Assembly: GCA_013180625.2 (NCBI GenBank)
Contig: SNVD02005050.1
Coordinates: 1 to 64,000 of the forward strand
DNA length: 64,000 nt
Direction: 5' to 3'
Origin: Boswellia sacra
Lineage: Eukaryota > Streptophyta > Magnoliopsida > Sapindales > Burseraceae
The translations under genes and the position numbers were made by a program. The notes beneath the pieces are model-generated. The model saw only the letters and a program-made list of their open reading frames with translations, did no database searches and was not told the origin of the DNA. Each line of letters starts with the position of its first letter. Position 1 is the stretch's first letter. Below, piece after piece: positions 21,730 to 33,325 of this stretch.

Positions 21730-22395
21730 CGTCAACATCATTAGCTGAATATCCAGAATAATATTCATGTTAATTTTGATTGATATTTACTGACGTTTTT
21801 CACGATATGGGGAGGTAAGCTTTCATAAATCAGATAATATTATTACGTACGTAGAGCTTGAAATATACACATTTATGTACTATCTGTGATTATAGCTCAA
21901 TTTCAACTATGGATAGGAGGACATGCAAAGCCAAATAGTCGGTGGGCATTTTTGAATTTCATAAACGTTTGACTTGGCAGGTCACGTTATCTCTCATATT
22001 AGCACGTTCATTGTGTGACACAAAACAAGTTGTTTAGTATGAATAGAAAACGTAAACCTAATTTGCTATCAAAATGATTTGAACCTTCTACAAAAATATA
22101 TCAAGTATATTTTATATATTTTATTGTGTATAATCATTGGATTATTTAATAATTTGTCTCGACATTATATTGTGTATGAGTACAAGCACAATTGGTTGAT
22201 TAAAAAAAAAAAAAAAAGACCGATGACTAGCTCGTACTATGGTAAGATCGGATGAGAGATTAAGTCAGAAGGGATGGAGAATTAAATAAATGGCTTTAGC
22301 AAAGACATTTTGTAAGATTGATAGTCTTCTTCTTTTTAAATAATCTTTCATGATATAAAGAAATTAATGGAATATGTTATATAAACTTATGTACT
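21730..22395 (+). repeat. Downstream copy of the duplication, CYP79 upstream region (unit B)
   Basis: This unit ends about 55 bases before the TATA box of the CYP79 gene, so it probably contains its promoter. It matches 20190-20870 in order, for example ATTTACTGACGTTTTTCAC, GTCGGTGGGCATTTTTG, GGATGGAGAATTAAATAAAT and AAATAATCTTTCATGATAT. Confidence 0.7.
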
Positions 22396-22448
22396 ACGAG
22401 AGAAACAAGAGTTTTGGTGATACACGTTATTAGTCGAAGCGCCTCCAT

Positions 22449-22456
22449 TATAAATA
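22449..22456 (+). promoter_or_regulatory. Probable TATA box of the CYP79 gene
   Basis: TATAAATA lies 58 bases upstream of the ATG at 22507 and only 22 upstream of the in-frame ATG at 22471. A usual start 25-35 bases downstream of the box falls near 22480, which favours 22507 as the initiation codon. Confidence 0.6.
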
Positions 22457-22506
22457 GATACCTAGCAAGCATGATTCAGAGCCATGTGTGTGGAAGAGTT
22501 ACAACT

Positions 22507-24826
22507 ATGGATAATACCACTTCCGCCAATTCTACTCCATACTTCCTGTCTATACGAGGCAAATTTGATTCAGCATTCATTCAAGTTTTTATAACTCAAA
22601 ATTTAGGCCTTATCTTCGCCCCTTTTCTCATGGCAGCAATTCCCTTATTTCTCCACTGCAATCTCTACTACAAAATCAAGTACCAGTTGCTAGGCCATGA
22701 GAAAGCCAAGCAATATCGACTCCCTCCTGGCCCAAAACCTTGGCCTTTTGTTGGAAACCTTCCTGAAATGCTAAAATACAAGCCTACATTCCGATGGATA
22801 CACAAGCTTATGAATGAAATGAACACAGAAATTGCTTGTATCCGTCTAGGAAACGTTCATGTTATTCCTGTTACTTCTCCTGAAATCAGCCGCGAGTTCT
22901 TAACAAAACAAGATGCTTTGTTTGCATCAAGACCTATTAGCATGTCAACTGATCTCACAACAAAAGGGTACTTATCAACGGTTATGGTGCCCTATGGTGA
23001 TCAATGGAAGAAAATGAAGAGAGTTCTAACAGAGGTGCTTTCTTGTTCCAAGCATCGTTGGCTTTATGCCAAGAGAGTTGAAGAAGCAAATCATCTCGTT
23101 CGTTACGTATATAATCAATGCAACTTTGATAAAGGAGGAGTAGTGAATCTGAGAATTGCTTCCCAACAATATTGTGGCAATGTGCTTAGAAAAATGTTAT
23201 TTAATAGGAGATTCTTTGGGAAGGGAATGGAGGATGGAGGACCTGGTTTGGAGGAAGAAGAGCATATTTATGCACTTTTCAAAATTCTATCCTACATCTA
23301 TTCGTTTTGTGTTTCCGATTATATTCCATGTTTGAGGGGGCTTGACTTGGATGGCCATGAAAAGATCATGAAGGAGGCCAACGAAATTATAAACAAGTAT
23401 CATGATCCGATTATTGAAGATAGGATTCGACAATGGACGTGCACAGGTTCCTCAAAGAAGGAACAAGAGGACTTGCTTGATGTTCTAATTACAATGAAAG
23501 ATTCCCAAGGTAACCCTCTGCTGTCACCAGATGAGATCAAAGTTCAACTTAAGGTAAGTCAATCTATCTCTTACTTGCTTAAACACAAGTATACACATGT
23601 CTACCGTTAGGAATGATTTCCCCAAAAAGCTTAAACTAGTATATAAGCTATATACTTTTAGTTAGTTTAATACATGCATGTCGCCACATATAAGTGTCTT
23701 GCCTTTCCTATGCTATAGATATAGCTTAAGACAACATGTTTTTTGTCGTGGCCCATAATTTTTAGTTTGATTCTAAGAGAGAATGTTAAAAGAACTTTTC
23801 CCAAAATAAAGACTAAAAGCCAAAATTTATATCAAGCGAAAAAATAAGAAAAACCAAAGAACAATATTGAATAAAAGAACGCTTTTCACTAAAAGAGAAG
23901 AATGTAGAGATATCATTGATTGTATGTGAAGATGATAAACAGCTAGCATAACAAAATAGTGGCGAGTCACCAAAACAAATTTTGTTGGTATTGACATTTG
24001 CATTATTGCTACATATGCAGACACCTAGATTGTCTTCACTAGCAGCTCGCAGGATCAATGCTGAGTTGTCATTACATGAAAATATACACATGCACACCAT
24101 TTTCCAAAGTAAATTAGTTTATGGCGACAAATATCACGCAGATATTATCGTAGCATAATACTGTACATGAAGTTATATATAAACTGTTGCTTGCAGGAAA
24201 TGATGCTAGCAGGGGTGGATAATCCATCAAATGCAGTTGAATGGGCAATCGCAGAAATGATAAATCAACCTGAGACGCTCCGCAAAGCTGTTGAAGAACT
24301 GGATAATGCAGTTGGAAAGGAAAGGCTAGTCCAAGAGTCAGATTTTTCGCAACTCAACTATGTTAAAGCATGTGCTAGGGAAGCCTTTAGGCTCCATCCA
24401 ATCGCACCTTTCAACCTTCCTCACGTTTCCATGTCTGAATCAATAGTTGACAACTATTACATCCCAAAGGGTAGCCATGTGTTGCTTAGCCGACAAGGGC
24501 TTGGCCACAACCCTAGAGTTTGGGATGAGCCACTCAAGTTCAAGCCAGAGCGCCACCTCAAGAAGGGGTCGGAAGTAGTACTCACTGAGCCAGATTTACG
24601 TTTCATATCTTTCAGCAGAGGCAAGCGTGGTTGCATGGCACGTGCCCTAGGGACCTCCATGACTGTGATGCTCTTTGCTAGGCTTCTTCATGGTTTTACT
24701 TGGTCTACGCCCCCAGGTGTGTCTAGGATCGACCTATCTGAATCAAAGGATAGTTTAGCTCTGGCCAAACCGCTGGTTGCTCTTGCCAAACCACGATTAC
24801 AGGCAAACGTATATCTGTGTAACTGA
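22507..24826 (+). CDS. CYP79: Cytochrome P450, CYP79 family (amino acid N-monooxygenase), two exons
   Basis: CYP79 enzymes sit in the ER membrane and turn an amino acid into its aldoxime, the first step toward cyanogenic glucosides, glucosinolates or defence aldoximes. Exon 1 is 22507-23553, the intron 23554-24196 (GTAAGT...TTGCAG, phase 0) and exon 2 24197-24826, giving 558 residues, a usual length. There is a membrane anchor at about 26-51 and the hinge PPGPKPWP at 73-80. The I-helix reads [13 protein letters not shown] (354-366), with the NP typical of CYP79 in place of the usual Thr. EAFR (ExxR) is at 411-414, FKPERHL at 464-470, and the heme loop FSRGKRGC has its Cys at 495. The Ala two residues after that Cys is normal for CYP79, but Arg490 and Lys492 differ from the common FSTGRRGC. 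No stop or frameshift is seen. An in-frame ATG at 22471 is possible but too close to the TATA box. The substrate cannot be told; the CYP79D subfamily is my guess. Confidence 0.92.
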
Positions 24827-25190
24827 TATTTAGTTATTGAAATTGACAAATAAATAATGCCTAAGGCAACTATTTAATTGAAAAATCAATGTTGTAATAG
24901 CGTTGTGAAACTTTGAATTAGTCAATTATATTATTAATGATTGATGAGGTTCCGGTATTGGGTGCATGCTTTGGCTCTTACATAGTTCAAATTTTTTAAA
25001 ATGATTTCTTGAATTTTGTATGTTTTGGTATTGTATATATGACAAATAATGAGCAGATTATATAGTTAAAGTCAATAAATCATATTTTTATTTCTATATT
25101 AATGATATTCTTACATACGTAAGAAATAATATTATATATTTCAAATTTTTTGTCTTATAATTTATTAGATAAGACTCGATATAAATAACT

Positions 25191-25226
<36 letters not shown>

Positions 25227-26369
25227 GGGTATATTTTAACACAAGACTTTTGATATAAAACTAGACATAATTTTCTAGTCATTGATTTACAAAATTTAAT
25301 AGTTAAGATGATTGATGAGTTGACAGCATTAAATGCACCTTATTGACTTTAAATCTCAACCATATTAATATAAATATTAAAGGATTTTGCAAAAGTATTT
25401 GTTAGTAATATGATTATTTAAAATATTTCTTAAAGTTATTTATTTTCTTTAAAATATCTATGAAAATTTTCTAAATTTTTTAGCATTATCATACGTCAAT
25501 TTTGAGATTTTATTTTATAGAAAATTCAAATTTTGTATATTATGATGAATTAAAAAAAAGCATGAAGATTACTTATAAATAATTACACTCTAGAGTACTA
25601 GTTTATAAAAATATATACAATAAAAATTTATTGCTTTTTAAATTATTTCGTTAAATGAAATAGTATTGATAATCTTGATAAGTGGATGTGGCTTGCTAGT
25701 CAACTGCAACTAATATAAAAACCCAAAAGATTGTATGTGTTTAGTGATGCAAAAACATATTTCAATTGATTTTTCTTGTGGTTGGAGATTTTTAAGTCAT
25801 AAAATTAAAAATACTAATTATATGGTTATATATTTTATAAAATCTCTCATTTTTCTATTTAATTTTTTTAAAAATATTAACGAACTTTTAGTATTTTCCC
25901 TGCCAATAAAAAGTCTCTATATTAATTAATTTTATATTTTAATACAAAAATATGGTAACTCTTACTCTTAACAATTTATAGTTTTATCATGTTATAATAT
26001 TATACATATTTATATAATTTTGGTTAGATTTATTTCTTTCCTACGTTTTCTAATATTTTATTTATCATAATTTAATAAAAATAATTTTCAAAATCATGAA
26101 ACTTTTATTGCATTGGTTTGTTATATTATATAAAAATATATAAAGACCAAACGTTTTGATTATAAATATTTTTAAGTAATAATTAGATTCACGAGAGTTA
26201 AAATAACGTTGTTCTGATGTCACAATTTTCAGTCCACCCAAGAAAAATATTTTGGATCCGCCCGACGCCCTTTATTGATTTATTAATTATTTTAATGTTA
26301 AGACTTACGAACTTAATGGTGCGGGCCAGGCTTGATATTTCCACTCCAAGCGTGTCCAGATTGTCAAAG
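24827..26369. other. AT-rich intergenic region downstream of CYP79
   Basis: Poly-A-signal-like AATAAATAATG at about 24851 may end the P450 transcript. A (TA)n run lies at 25196-25223. No gene was supported; open frames here are short and have no recognisable domain. Confidence 0.55.
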
Positions 26370-26765
26370 TCTCAAACAGATAAATTTGATTTATCAAGTA
26401 GTGCAATATTTACAAGTAACTTATCACTTGAGATATGTGGTGATGAGATCTCATGGGATAGAGCAGTGCAGCTTAAATTGGGTTATAGGCCTTCACTTAG
26501 TAGACGCATTTTGAGCATGAAGGTCAAAAACAAAACTATGAGGCTTAATAATACCCAAACAGATAATGTCTTCTAAGTAATTTACAACACTTGATAAACT
26601 CGTGTTGTGATGAGATCTCACCTCTCTTTCGTGTGGATGGACTAGTGCGGTTTAGATAAGGCTCTAGGCCTTCACTTAATAGATGTATTTTAAGTCTGAA
26701 ACCTAAGAACAAAATCGTGAGGCTTAGTAGGGCTAAAGTGGATAATATCTACTAAGCCATTTACA
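26370..26765. repeat. Two tandem diverged copies of an interspersed repeat
   Basis: Two units of about 190 bp (about 26370-26575 and 26576-26765) share GTGATGAGATCTCA, TAGGCCTTCACTTA followed by TAGA, and AAAATGTGAGGCTTA-like strings ending GATAATATCTACTAAG. The layout recalls a repeat common near eudicot genes that carries CTAGTAGACG and GACAATATCT; that recall is from memory. It may be a TRIM or solo LTR remnant. The open frame at 26217-26576 runs across it and is not a gene. Confidence 0.6.
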
Positions 26766-27087
26766 ACAAAATAAAAATTTTAGTTGCATATGTCAAATAG
26801 GTTTTGCAAAACTATCAAGTGGGGGCAGTCTTAAAAATGTAATATTAGATTTAAAAATTACAAAAAAAAAATAACTATGGACATTAAAATATTATTTTAG
26901 TATCTTTTTTCATAAATATTTGTAATTTTCTATATTTAATACAATGTGGTAATGTCATTACCAATATTATTAAAATGTTTCTTTTCGTGGATATAAATCA
27001 TCCATTGACTTTTTATTCAATTTCATAATGAATAATATAATATAAATTGAACTTATATCCATTGTCAAAAATATAACGTTTAGGACG
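26766..27087. other. AT-rich intergenic, nothing recognised
   Basis: No coding or repeat structure was supported here. Confidence 0.5.
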
Positions 27088-27970
27088 AGGGGCGGAGCCA
27101 GAATGCCAAATATGGGGGGCCATTGAGGACTTGATAATTTTTCTTTTAACTCAAAACAAAATTGTAAAAAGCATGTTAAAAGTTATTATTAGAAAATAAA
27201 AAAATATTACATTCTAATAATTTGTAAAATTTTGAAAAAATGACCATTCTAATAATTTTTATTATTTGTGTCTGAAAATAGAATTTAAATTCTTCATAAT
27301 TTCATTATCAATATACAAAATCATGTAACGAGAATTAAAGGTTTTTTTTTTTTCCTTCTACATGGATTCTCAAAAGTTGAGAGAGCCAAATTTATTGTAG
27401 AGGAATATGTGAGATGAGGTGAGTGACGAAGTCCATTCCATTTAAAATAAGAAAACAATTTTAAAATAGGAAAAGGAGAAAAAATTATTATTTAGAAGGG
27501 GAAAAATAAATTAATATTATAATAAAAAAAGATAAATTAGCATTAAATAGCAAAGGAGATAAATTACGCTTCAAATAGAAAAGAAAATTTAAAATACCTT
27601 TTAAGAGAAAAAGAAACATGACGGTATGGTAGTTGAGTTAAAAGTGGAGATCATTTAATTAAAATATCTATTATACTAATTATTCATGTTTGTATTGTAT
27701 AATAAAATCTTTTAGGTAGGCCAAATTAGGTAGTTTTATGATATTTCCCTTCCATGCCTAGAGAAGTGTAGATGGCTACGGTCCCGTCAAGTGTGAACGT
27801 GGCGTGAACTTAATGAAAGATAATTAGGTGACAAAAACTTAATGAAAAATGACTTGTTTTTATAAGTTTTGGAGAATATATATATATATATATATATATA
27901 ACAAAATTAGTGAAAAAAATAATCGTAGGAGGCAGCTACCTCCACCATGCTCCATGTGACTCCGTCCATT
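27088..27970. mobile_element. Possible non-autonomous DNA element
   Basis: The left end GGGGCGGAGCCAGAATGCC and right end ATGTGACTCCGTCC form a loose inverted pair. Strings of the type GGGGCGGAGCCAG are common at ends of plant non-autonomous elements. The interior is purine-rich without coding potential and holds a (TA)n run at 27875-27901. No clear target duplication was seen. Confidence 0.3.
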
Positions 27971-28919
27971 TTATCGATGTTAATCCAGCCGACAAAGATG
28001 ATTCATAATGGAAACGAAACGAAGTCTTGCTACAGTATAATATCCATATAATAAAAATAAAAATCATAAAAAAATATAAAAATTATAAATAAATAAAACA
28101 ATTATATAAAATTATATTATAATTTTTATTTATTTATTTATATAATTTTTATATATTTATTCATAATGTTTATTCGTATTTAAAATCTATTGTCCAACAG
28201 GTAGATCAAGCAAATCCCAAACGGGAAGCATATAATAGCAGTGTAAGCTGATATTTTGTGAGGCAGACAGGACTTTTAAATTGTACTATTGCACATAAAG
28301 CGCTTACGTGGAGAGCCATCAATCACAAAATTCTTCGATGCATCCATCAATTTAATTTTTGATAGCAAAGTTCGTGTCTGTGCATGTACATTTGGAAACA
28401 TAATTCGGGTCGAAACAAAATAGATAGAAAGCACTGATAGCTGAAGTAAAGTCAAGGCTGTTTCACTTCACAGCGGTACTCCTCGATAAAACATGCATGT
28501 TCCACATTTTCCAGCCATTGTACAATAACTTCAAAGAAAGATAATTTTTGGGAACTCTTAAGGTTACGTTTCGAAAACGGAAACTGTGTGCTAGGCTGGA
28601 CTAGGAGTAAGATTAGAATTATGGTTGGATTAGATTGAATTATACATAGTGCTATTTATATTTAATATATAATGAAAGTGAACTATGTTAGGATATAATA
28701 ATTCTAAAGAATATAATTTTTAAATATCAAATAATTAAGTTTTTACTAAAGTTTAAGTTGAATTAAAAAATATATAATTGTTAATTTTTAAAACATGAAG
28801 TTAAAAATGAATTAAATCTAATAAAAAGTATCTTTAATATTTCACTTTTTTAAAAAGATATTTAATAAGTACGAAATTTTAAATATATATTAAAAATACT
28901 TTTTGAAGGGCGAATGATG
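27971..28919. other. Intergenic, nothing recognised apart from an AT-rich hairpin
   Basis: No supported gene. The hairpin at 28069-28158 is listed separately. Confidence 0.5.
28069..28158. repeat. AT-rich inverted repeat
   Basis: AAATATAAAAATTATAAATA on the left pairs with TATTTATATAATTTTTATAT on the right, across a short AT-rich loop. It could form a hairpin or be a MITE relic. All-AT composition makes chance pairing plausible. Confidence 0.5.
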
Positions 28920-29148
28920 AATTCGACACTCGACACTTACATGTTGAGATTCACAACCGACACTCGATATCAATCTATTTTTGAAGACATCGAATGTCGA
29001 GTCGTGTCGAGCACTATCGAGCGCAATGAGTTTTGTCGAGCGTTTTAGCGGGTTGCTTGTTTTAGCTTTATTTTTTTTTGCCTTTTTGCATCATATTTAA
29101 CTATAACGGTCTTGTATTTGTAGGTTGAAGCAAATGGCAAGTGAATTG
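28920..29148. repeat. Partial copy of the foldback element (CGACACTCGACA family)
   Basis: This matches the right half of the foldback element at 33326-33749. It includes CGACACTCGACACTTACATG, ATCATATTTAACTATAACGG and the terminal GGCAAGTGAATTG. The left half is missing or diverged. Confidence 0.8.
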
Positions 29149-29246
29149 ACATCTCTACTTGTGCGTGTATGTATGATTTTAATTTGAAGATATATTGTCT
29201 TCAAACTTGTTAAAAAAATGGTTTAATTGTATACTTGTCAATAAAT

Positions 29247-29329
29247 TAGGGTGGTTATGGAATTTTACAAGGGCGGGGCAGAGTTGGGTACTGCTGCGCC
29301 GGACCTGCCCCGCCCCATTGCCAACCCTA
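29247..29329. mobile_element. Short hAT-like inverted-repeat fragment
   Basis: It begins TAGGGTGGTTATGG and ends CATTGCCAACCCTA. The right part reads on the minus strand as TAGGGTTGGCAATGGGGCGG, a well-known kind of plant hAT terminus. GC-rich blocks CGGGGCAG and CTGCCCCG pair with each other. An 8-bp target duplication is not convincing. Confidence 0.5.
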
Positions 29330-29588
29330 GTAATTAATAATGAATTTAATAAAATAATAAAATATATAATTGACTAAAATTTTTAATTAGATAATTTTTA
29401 TTATAATATAATTTATTATATTCCTATTCCAAAGTACTGTAAATTTATATGTTTATTAAAAATTTCACAATGGGCAGCATATGAAGGTGACCAAGAAAGT
29501 GTTAGGAATAAAAAAAAGAAAAAAAAAACTTTAGAAAGTAGAGATATTGAGAAAAATCACTTGCCTTGATTGAATAATAATTTTGGCT

Positions 29589-29596
29589 ATTATATA
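29589..29596. repeat. hAT target-site duplication, left copy
   Basis: ATTATATA directly precedes the hAT terminus TAGGGATG. The identical octamer follows the other terminus at 33981-33988. Eight bases is the hAT target length. Confidence 0.92.
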
Positions 29597-30031
29597 TAGG
29601 GATGTCAAAATTACTCAAGCACGGCCGGTTAGCTAGATCCCCGGCCCAGTATTGTCGAGGAATTACTCGGATTTCCGAGGAGAATGGCCTGGGACGGGGA
29701 GAGTAATCCCGAGGAACGGTCCGGGTCGGGCAAGGGCCGGAGACTAGGCTCGTCGGCCCGGCCCCGGCCCGGAATAAATATAAAAATATATTTTATTTAA
29801 TTATTTAATTTACGACAATATAAACAAGCAACCTACCAAAACGCTCGACAAAGCTCGACAAAACTCGAAACGCTCTCGACACGACTCGACATGTAAGTGT
29901 CGAGTGTTAGATGATGCATCCGATACTCGAAGTCTTCAAAAATAGACTGATATCGAGTGTCGATTGTGAATCTGACATAATATACATGTAATTGTCGAGT
30001 GTCGGATCCACAATCAACACTTGACATCTTG

Positions 30032-30163
30032 AAATCTGACACACGACATCATGAAATTTGACACTCGACATCATAAAATCTAACACTCGACAATATAAAA
30101 TCTGACACTCGATAATATAAAATCTGACACGCGACAATATAAAATCTGACACCCTAATTCTGT
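30032..30163 (+). repeat. Six tandem 22-bp units in the hAT left end
   Basis: The unit AAATCTGACACTCGACAATA plus TA repeats about six times with one to four changes per copy and strict 22-bp spacing. Two helical turns per unit would put the sites on one DNA face. Subterminal arrays of this kind are where hAT transposases bind; the role here is inferred. Confidence 0.85.
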
Positions 30164-30750
30164 CTATTTTTTCAATTTTTCCACTAGCCTTTGAGGAAAA
30201 GTGAAAACACATCACAACCTTCTTCATCTTCAGACTTCACATTTCAGCCTTCACTTCAATCCTTCACTCTCACTGCTTTCGTTCGCCTAACCTAACCTGG
30301 GTCCTTTCCTTCACTTCAGACTTCACATGCTCCATGGTGACATAGCTGCCTGGGTCCTAACTTACACTGCCTCCCCTTACCTACGCTGCTCTCTTGATCT
30401 GCACTACTTCTCCAGACCTGCCCTGTGACAGCTTCTCCATACTTCGCCTCCACGCCCATGGTGAGAGCTTCGCCTGACCTACACCCATGTTTTACAAACT
30501 CTACTCCGATCTATTCTTCTTCTTCCTTTTCTCTGTCAACTCATCAAATCCGATCTATTCGACACAGTAGCCATAGTGTCCCTCTACTTTGGCCTCAAAC
30601 AGAAATAAGCCTAATATTTTATGCTTTCTTGAAATTCTTTTATTGTTTGCCATAATTTCGTACTTCATTGTTCTTTGTTTGAATTTATTTGTCAATAAAA
30701 GCTATTAGGGATTATAATATTTTTGTATTTTTATAGGTTATATACAAATA
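30164..30750 (+). other. hAT transposase leader region
   Basis: A pyrimidine-rich stretch (about 30220-30650) leads to an acceptor-like TTTTTATAG at about 30730-30738, just before the ATG at 30751. It is probably an untranslated first exon and intron. No protein domain was found. Confidence 0.45.
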
Positions 30751-33121
30751 ATGTCTACTTTCAATGGAAATGATCAACCTACTTATAATGATGATATGCC
30801 AATGGAAAAAAATGAAATGGAGCAAGACATTGAGGAGGACAACATGGTTGATGTTTTGGTTGAGGATGGATCTACAACAAATTCACAAATAGGACGCGGG
30901 AAAATGCGGCCACCAGTTGATCGTAGCACTTGTACGCGTAGACCACGAGGTGGTGTCACAAAGAGAAAGGAGGATCGTTAACCAATGAAATGGTCTTGGG
31001 TCTGGGAACATTTTACAAAAGAAATTATTGAGGGTAGACATAAAGCTATTTGTAACCATTGCAAAGCTGCATTGGTTGGTCACCATACAGATGGAACCAA
31101 ACACTTGGCGAGCCATTTAGGAAGTTGTAAGAGTAAAAAACAAGCAATAATTAAGCAACAATTCTTAAGTTTTCAAAAGAAGCAAGATGAAAGTAATTCA
31201 TCAGAAATGGTTGTTAAGACGTTTGATAAAGAAGTTTGTAAGGTAAAGGTGGCCAAAATGATTGTAATGCATGAACTCCCTCTTTCTTTTGTTGAGTATG
31301 AGGGTTTTAGGGAGTTAATGTATTATGCTCAACCTTTGTTTGTTCCCATGGGTAGAAACACTTTACGAAATGTGGTCTTTAAGATATATGATATTGAGAA
31401 GGAAAAGACCATGAAGATGATTGATGCTTATAAGAGTAAAATAGAAATAACAACTAATATGTGGACTGTAAGTAATAAAAAAAAGGATACATGGTTATGA
31501 CACCAGATTTCATTGATGAGCATTGGAGATTACAAAGTCGCATCTTGAGGTAACTATATCATACATGAGACATCTAATATCATACATTTTAAAAAAAAGA
31601 CTTAATTTCTTAATTACTAACTAGTGTTTGACCTTTACTATTGAATATGTTTCAGGTTCATATATGTTCTATCTCCAGACACCGCTAAAGCACTTGCTGA
31701 TGAGCTAACTCCTTGTTTGATGGATTGGAATGTTGATCGTAAGTTGTCATGTGTTACTCTTAACAATTGCTTTACTAATGATGCATTGATTCCTATACTG
31801 AAAGAAAAATTGGAAGTTCATAACATGATTTTGAAAGGAAAATTATTTCATATGAGGTGCACATCACATATTTTGAATTTGATAGTAAGAGATGGGTTAG
31901 ATGTGCTTTGGGATGGGATTGATAAAATTAGAAATAGTGTTGCCTTTTGGTCTGCTACACCTAAAAGAATTGAGAGATTTGAGAGTGAAGCACGACAAAT
32001 GAAAGCTTCTTGTACAAGAAAATTGGCATTAGATTATTGCACTAGATGGAATTCAACTTATTTGATGTTGTCTACTACATTGGAATATAGAGATGTGTTT
32101 ACTTGTTTGCATGTGCGTGAAAAAAGTTACAGATCTTTACCTATGCATTCAGAGTGGGAGTTGGCAAGGTTGATGTGTGACCATTTAAAGTATTGCTATA
32201 AGGTGACCCAAGTGTTTTTAGGTACAAGATATCCCACTTCCAACTTGTTTTTTGCTTTGATTTGTGAGTTGAGATTGGATTGACTAAATGATGTGATTCT
32301 CCTCATTCTAAAATAAGAGAGATGGCATCACAGATAATAGAAAAATTTGAAAAGTACTAGGAGGTCATTCATGGTGTTTTGGCAGTGGCTGCTATCTTGG
32401 ATGCAAGATATAAAATGTAATTGATTACATTTTTCTTTCCAAAAATTTATGGAGACAATACTTCAAAGTATGTTGGAGATGTCAAAGACACTGTTTATGA
32501 CTTAGTAGAGGAGTACAAACTTAAAGCTACCAATGTAGGTATTGGTGAACAAGATGAGTCATTAGCAAGTGAGGTTCCTACGAGTGGTGGGTTAGAAGAT
32601 ATGACTTTTGAGTCCAACTTAGAGTATCAATCATACATTGGTTGTACTAGTAATACAATTACTAAGTCTGAATTAGATTTGTATTTGGAGGAACAATGTT
32701 TGAAGCACACTAGTGGCCATTTTGATATTTTGAGTTGGTGGAAGACAAATGTAGGTAAATATTCTTTGTTGGCTGAAATTGCAAAAGATATTTTGTCTAT
32801 TCCAGTTTCTACTGTGGCTTCTGAGTCTGCATTTAGTACGAGTGGTAGACATTTAAGTCCCCATCATAGCAGACTACATTCAAAGACATTGGAAGCTTTG
32901 ATGTGCACTCAAAATTGGTTATGGGCTCAGTCATAGGGTATTATATTCTCTTCAATGTTCAATCTATATTTTATGATATATGCATATTTCTAATACCTTT
33001 TCTATCCTTTTTTGTTTTCCTAGGTATGATTCCCGAGTGTGAGTTGGTAACGGCTGAAGAAGCAGTGTATGATGAGGATGAAGAGCCATTAGAACTATCG
33101 ACATCGCCAGCTTGTTCTTGA
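30751..33121 (+). pseudogene. hAT transposase (BED zinc finger, hAT dimerisation domain), broken
   Basis: This type of nuclear enzyme cuts the element out at its ends; the relatives are plant RICESLEEPER/DAYSLEEPER-like proteins. From the ATG at 30751 the N-terminus is acidic. A BED finger follows at about 31000-31130 (KAICNHCKAAL, then TKHLASHL). The catalytic core includes MWTVSNKKK and, after an intron (about 31550-31655), CTSHILNLIVRDGLD and LDYCTRWNSTYLML. The C-terminal dimerisation region is at about 32670-32930 (SELDLYLEE, WWKTNVGKYSLLAEIAKDIL, STVASESAFSTSGR). Breaks seen are TAA at 30979-30981 between the acidic part and the finger, a frameshift in an A-run near 31484, a frameshift near 32281, and stops at about 32358 and 32419. 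An acidic tail at 33024-33121 after a CTAG acceptor may be a last exon. The gene cannot make a full transposase. Confidence 0.9.
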
Positions 33122-33325
33122 ATTGATATGGTCGTTGTATAAATGTTGGATTGTACTTTTTGGATGTTTAGAGTTTAGACTATATTTGCCTTCGTTGAGT
33201 TGTGGTTTCTTTATATTTGCCTTTGTTGATGGGTATGAAAACTGCGGAAACCGACAGGTTTCGTCGCGAGGTAGACGATGGCGAGTGTCAGATTTATGTC
33301 GACTCCACTCGACACTTGATGTTTA
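33122..33325. repeat. Inner right subterminal region of the hAT
   Basis: At 33235-33310 the sequence (GTATGAAAACTG, GTCGCGAGGTAGACGATGG, GAGTGTCAGATTTATGTCG) is the inverse of 6560-6640. This ties the fragment at 6288-6640 to the same transposon family. Confidence 0.7.

Noticed and set aside
23813..24100. Minus-strand open frame in the CYP79 gene
   Set aside because: It lies within the P450 intron, is AT-rich with Cys/Ser/Phe low-complexity composition and has no recognisable motif.
26217..26576. 119-codon open frame as a possible gene
   Set aside because: It runs across a diverged interspersed repeat, has no domain and no homologous frame in the adjacent repeat unit.
28069..28158. Transcription terminator-like hairpin
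   Set aside because: The arms are entirely A and T in a plant intergenic region; such pairing is expected by chance or from a MITE relic.
32903..33121. Separate small gene after the hAT transposase
   Set aside because: The acidic piece ECELVTAEEAVYDEDEEPLE follows an acceptor-like CTAG and is better read as a last transposase exon.
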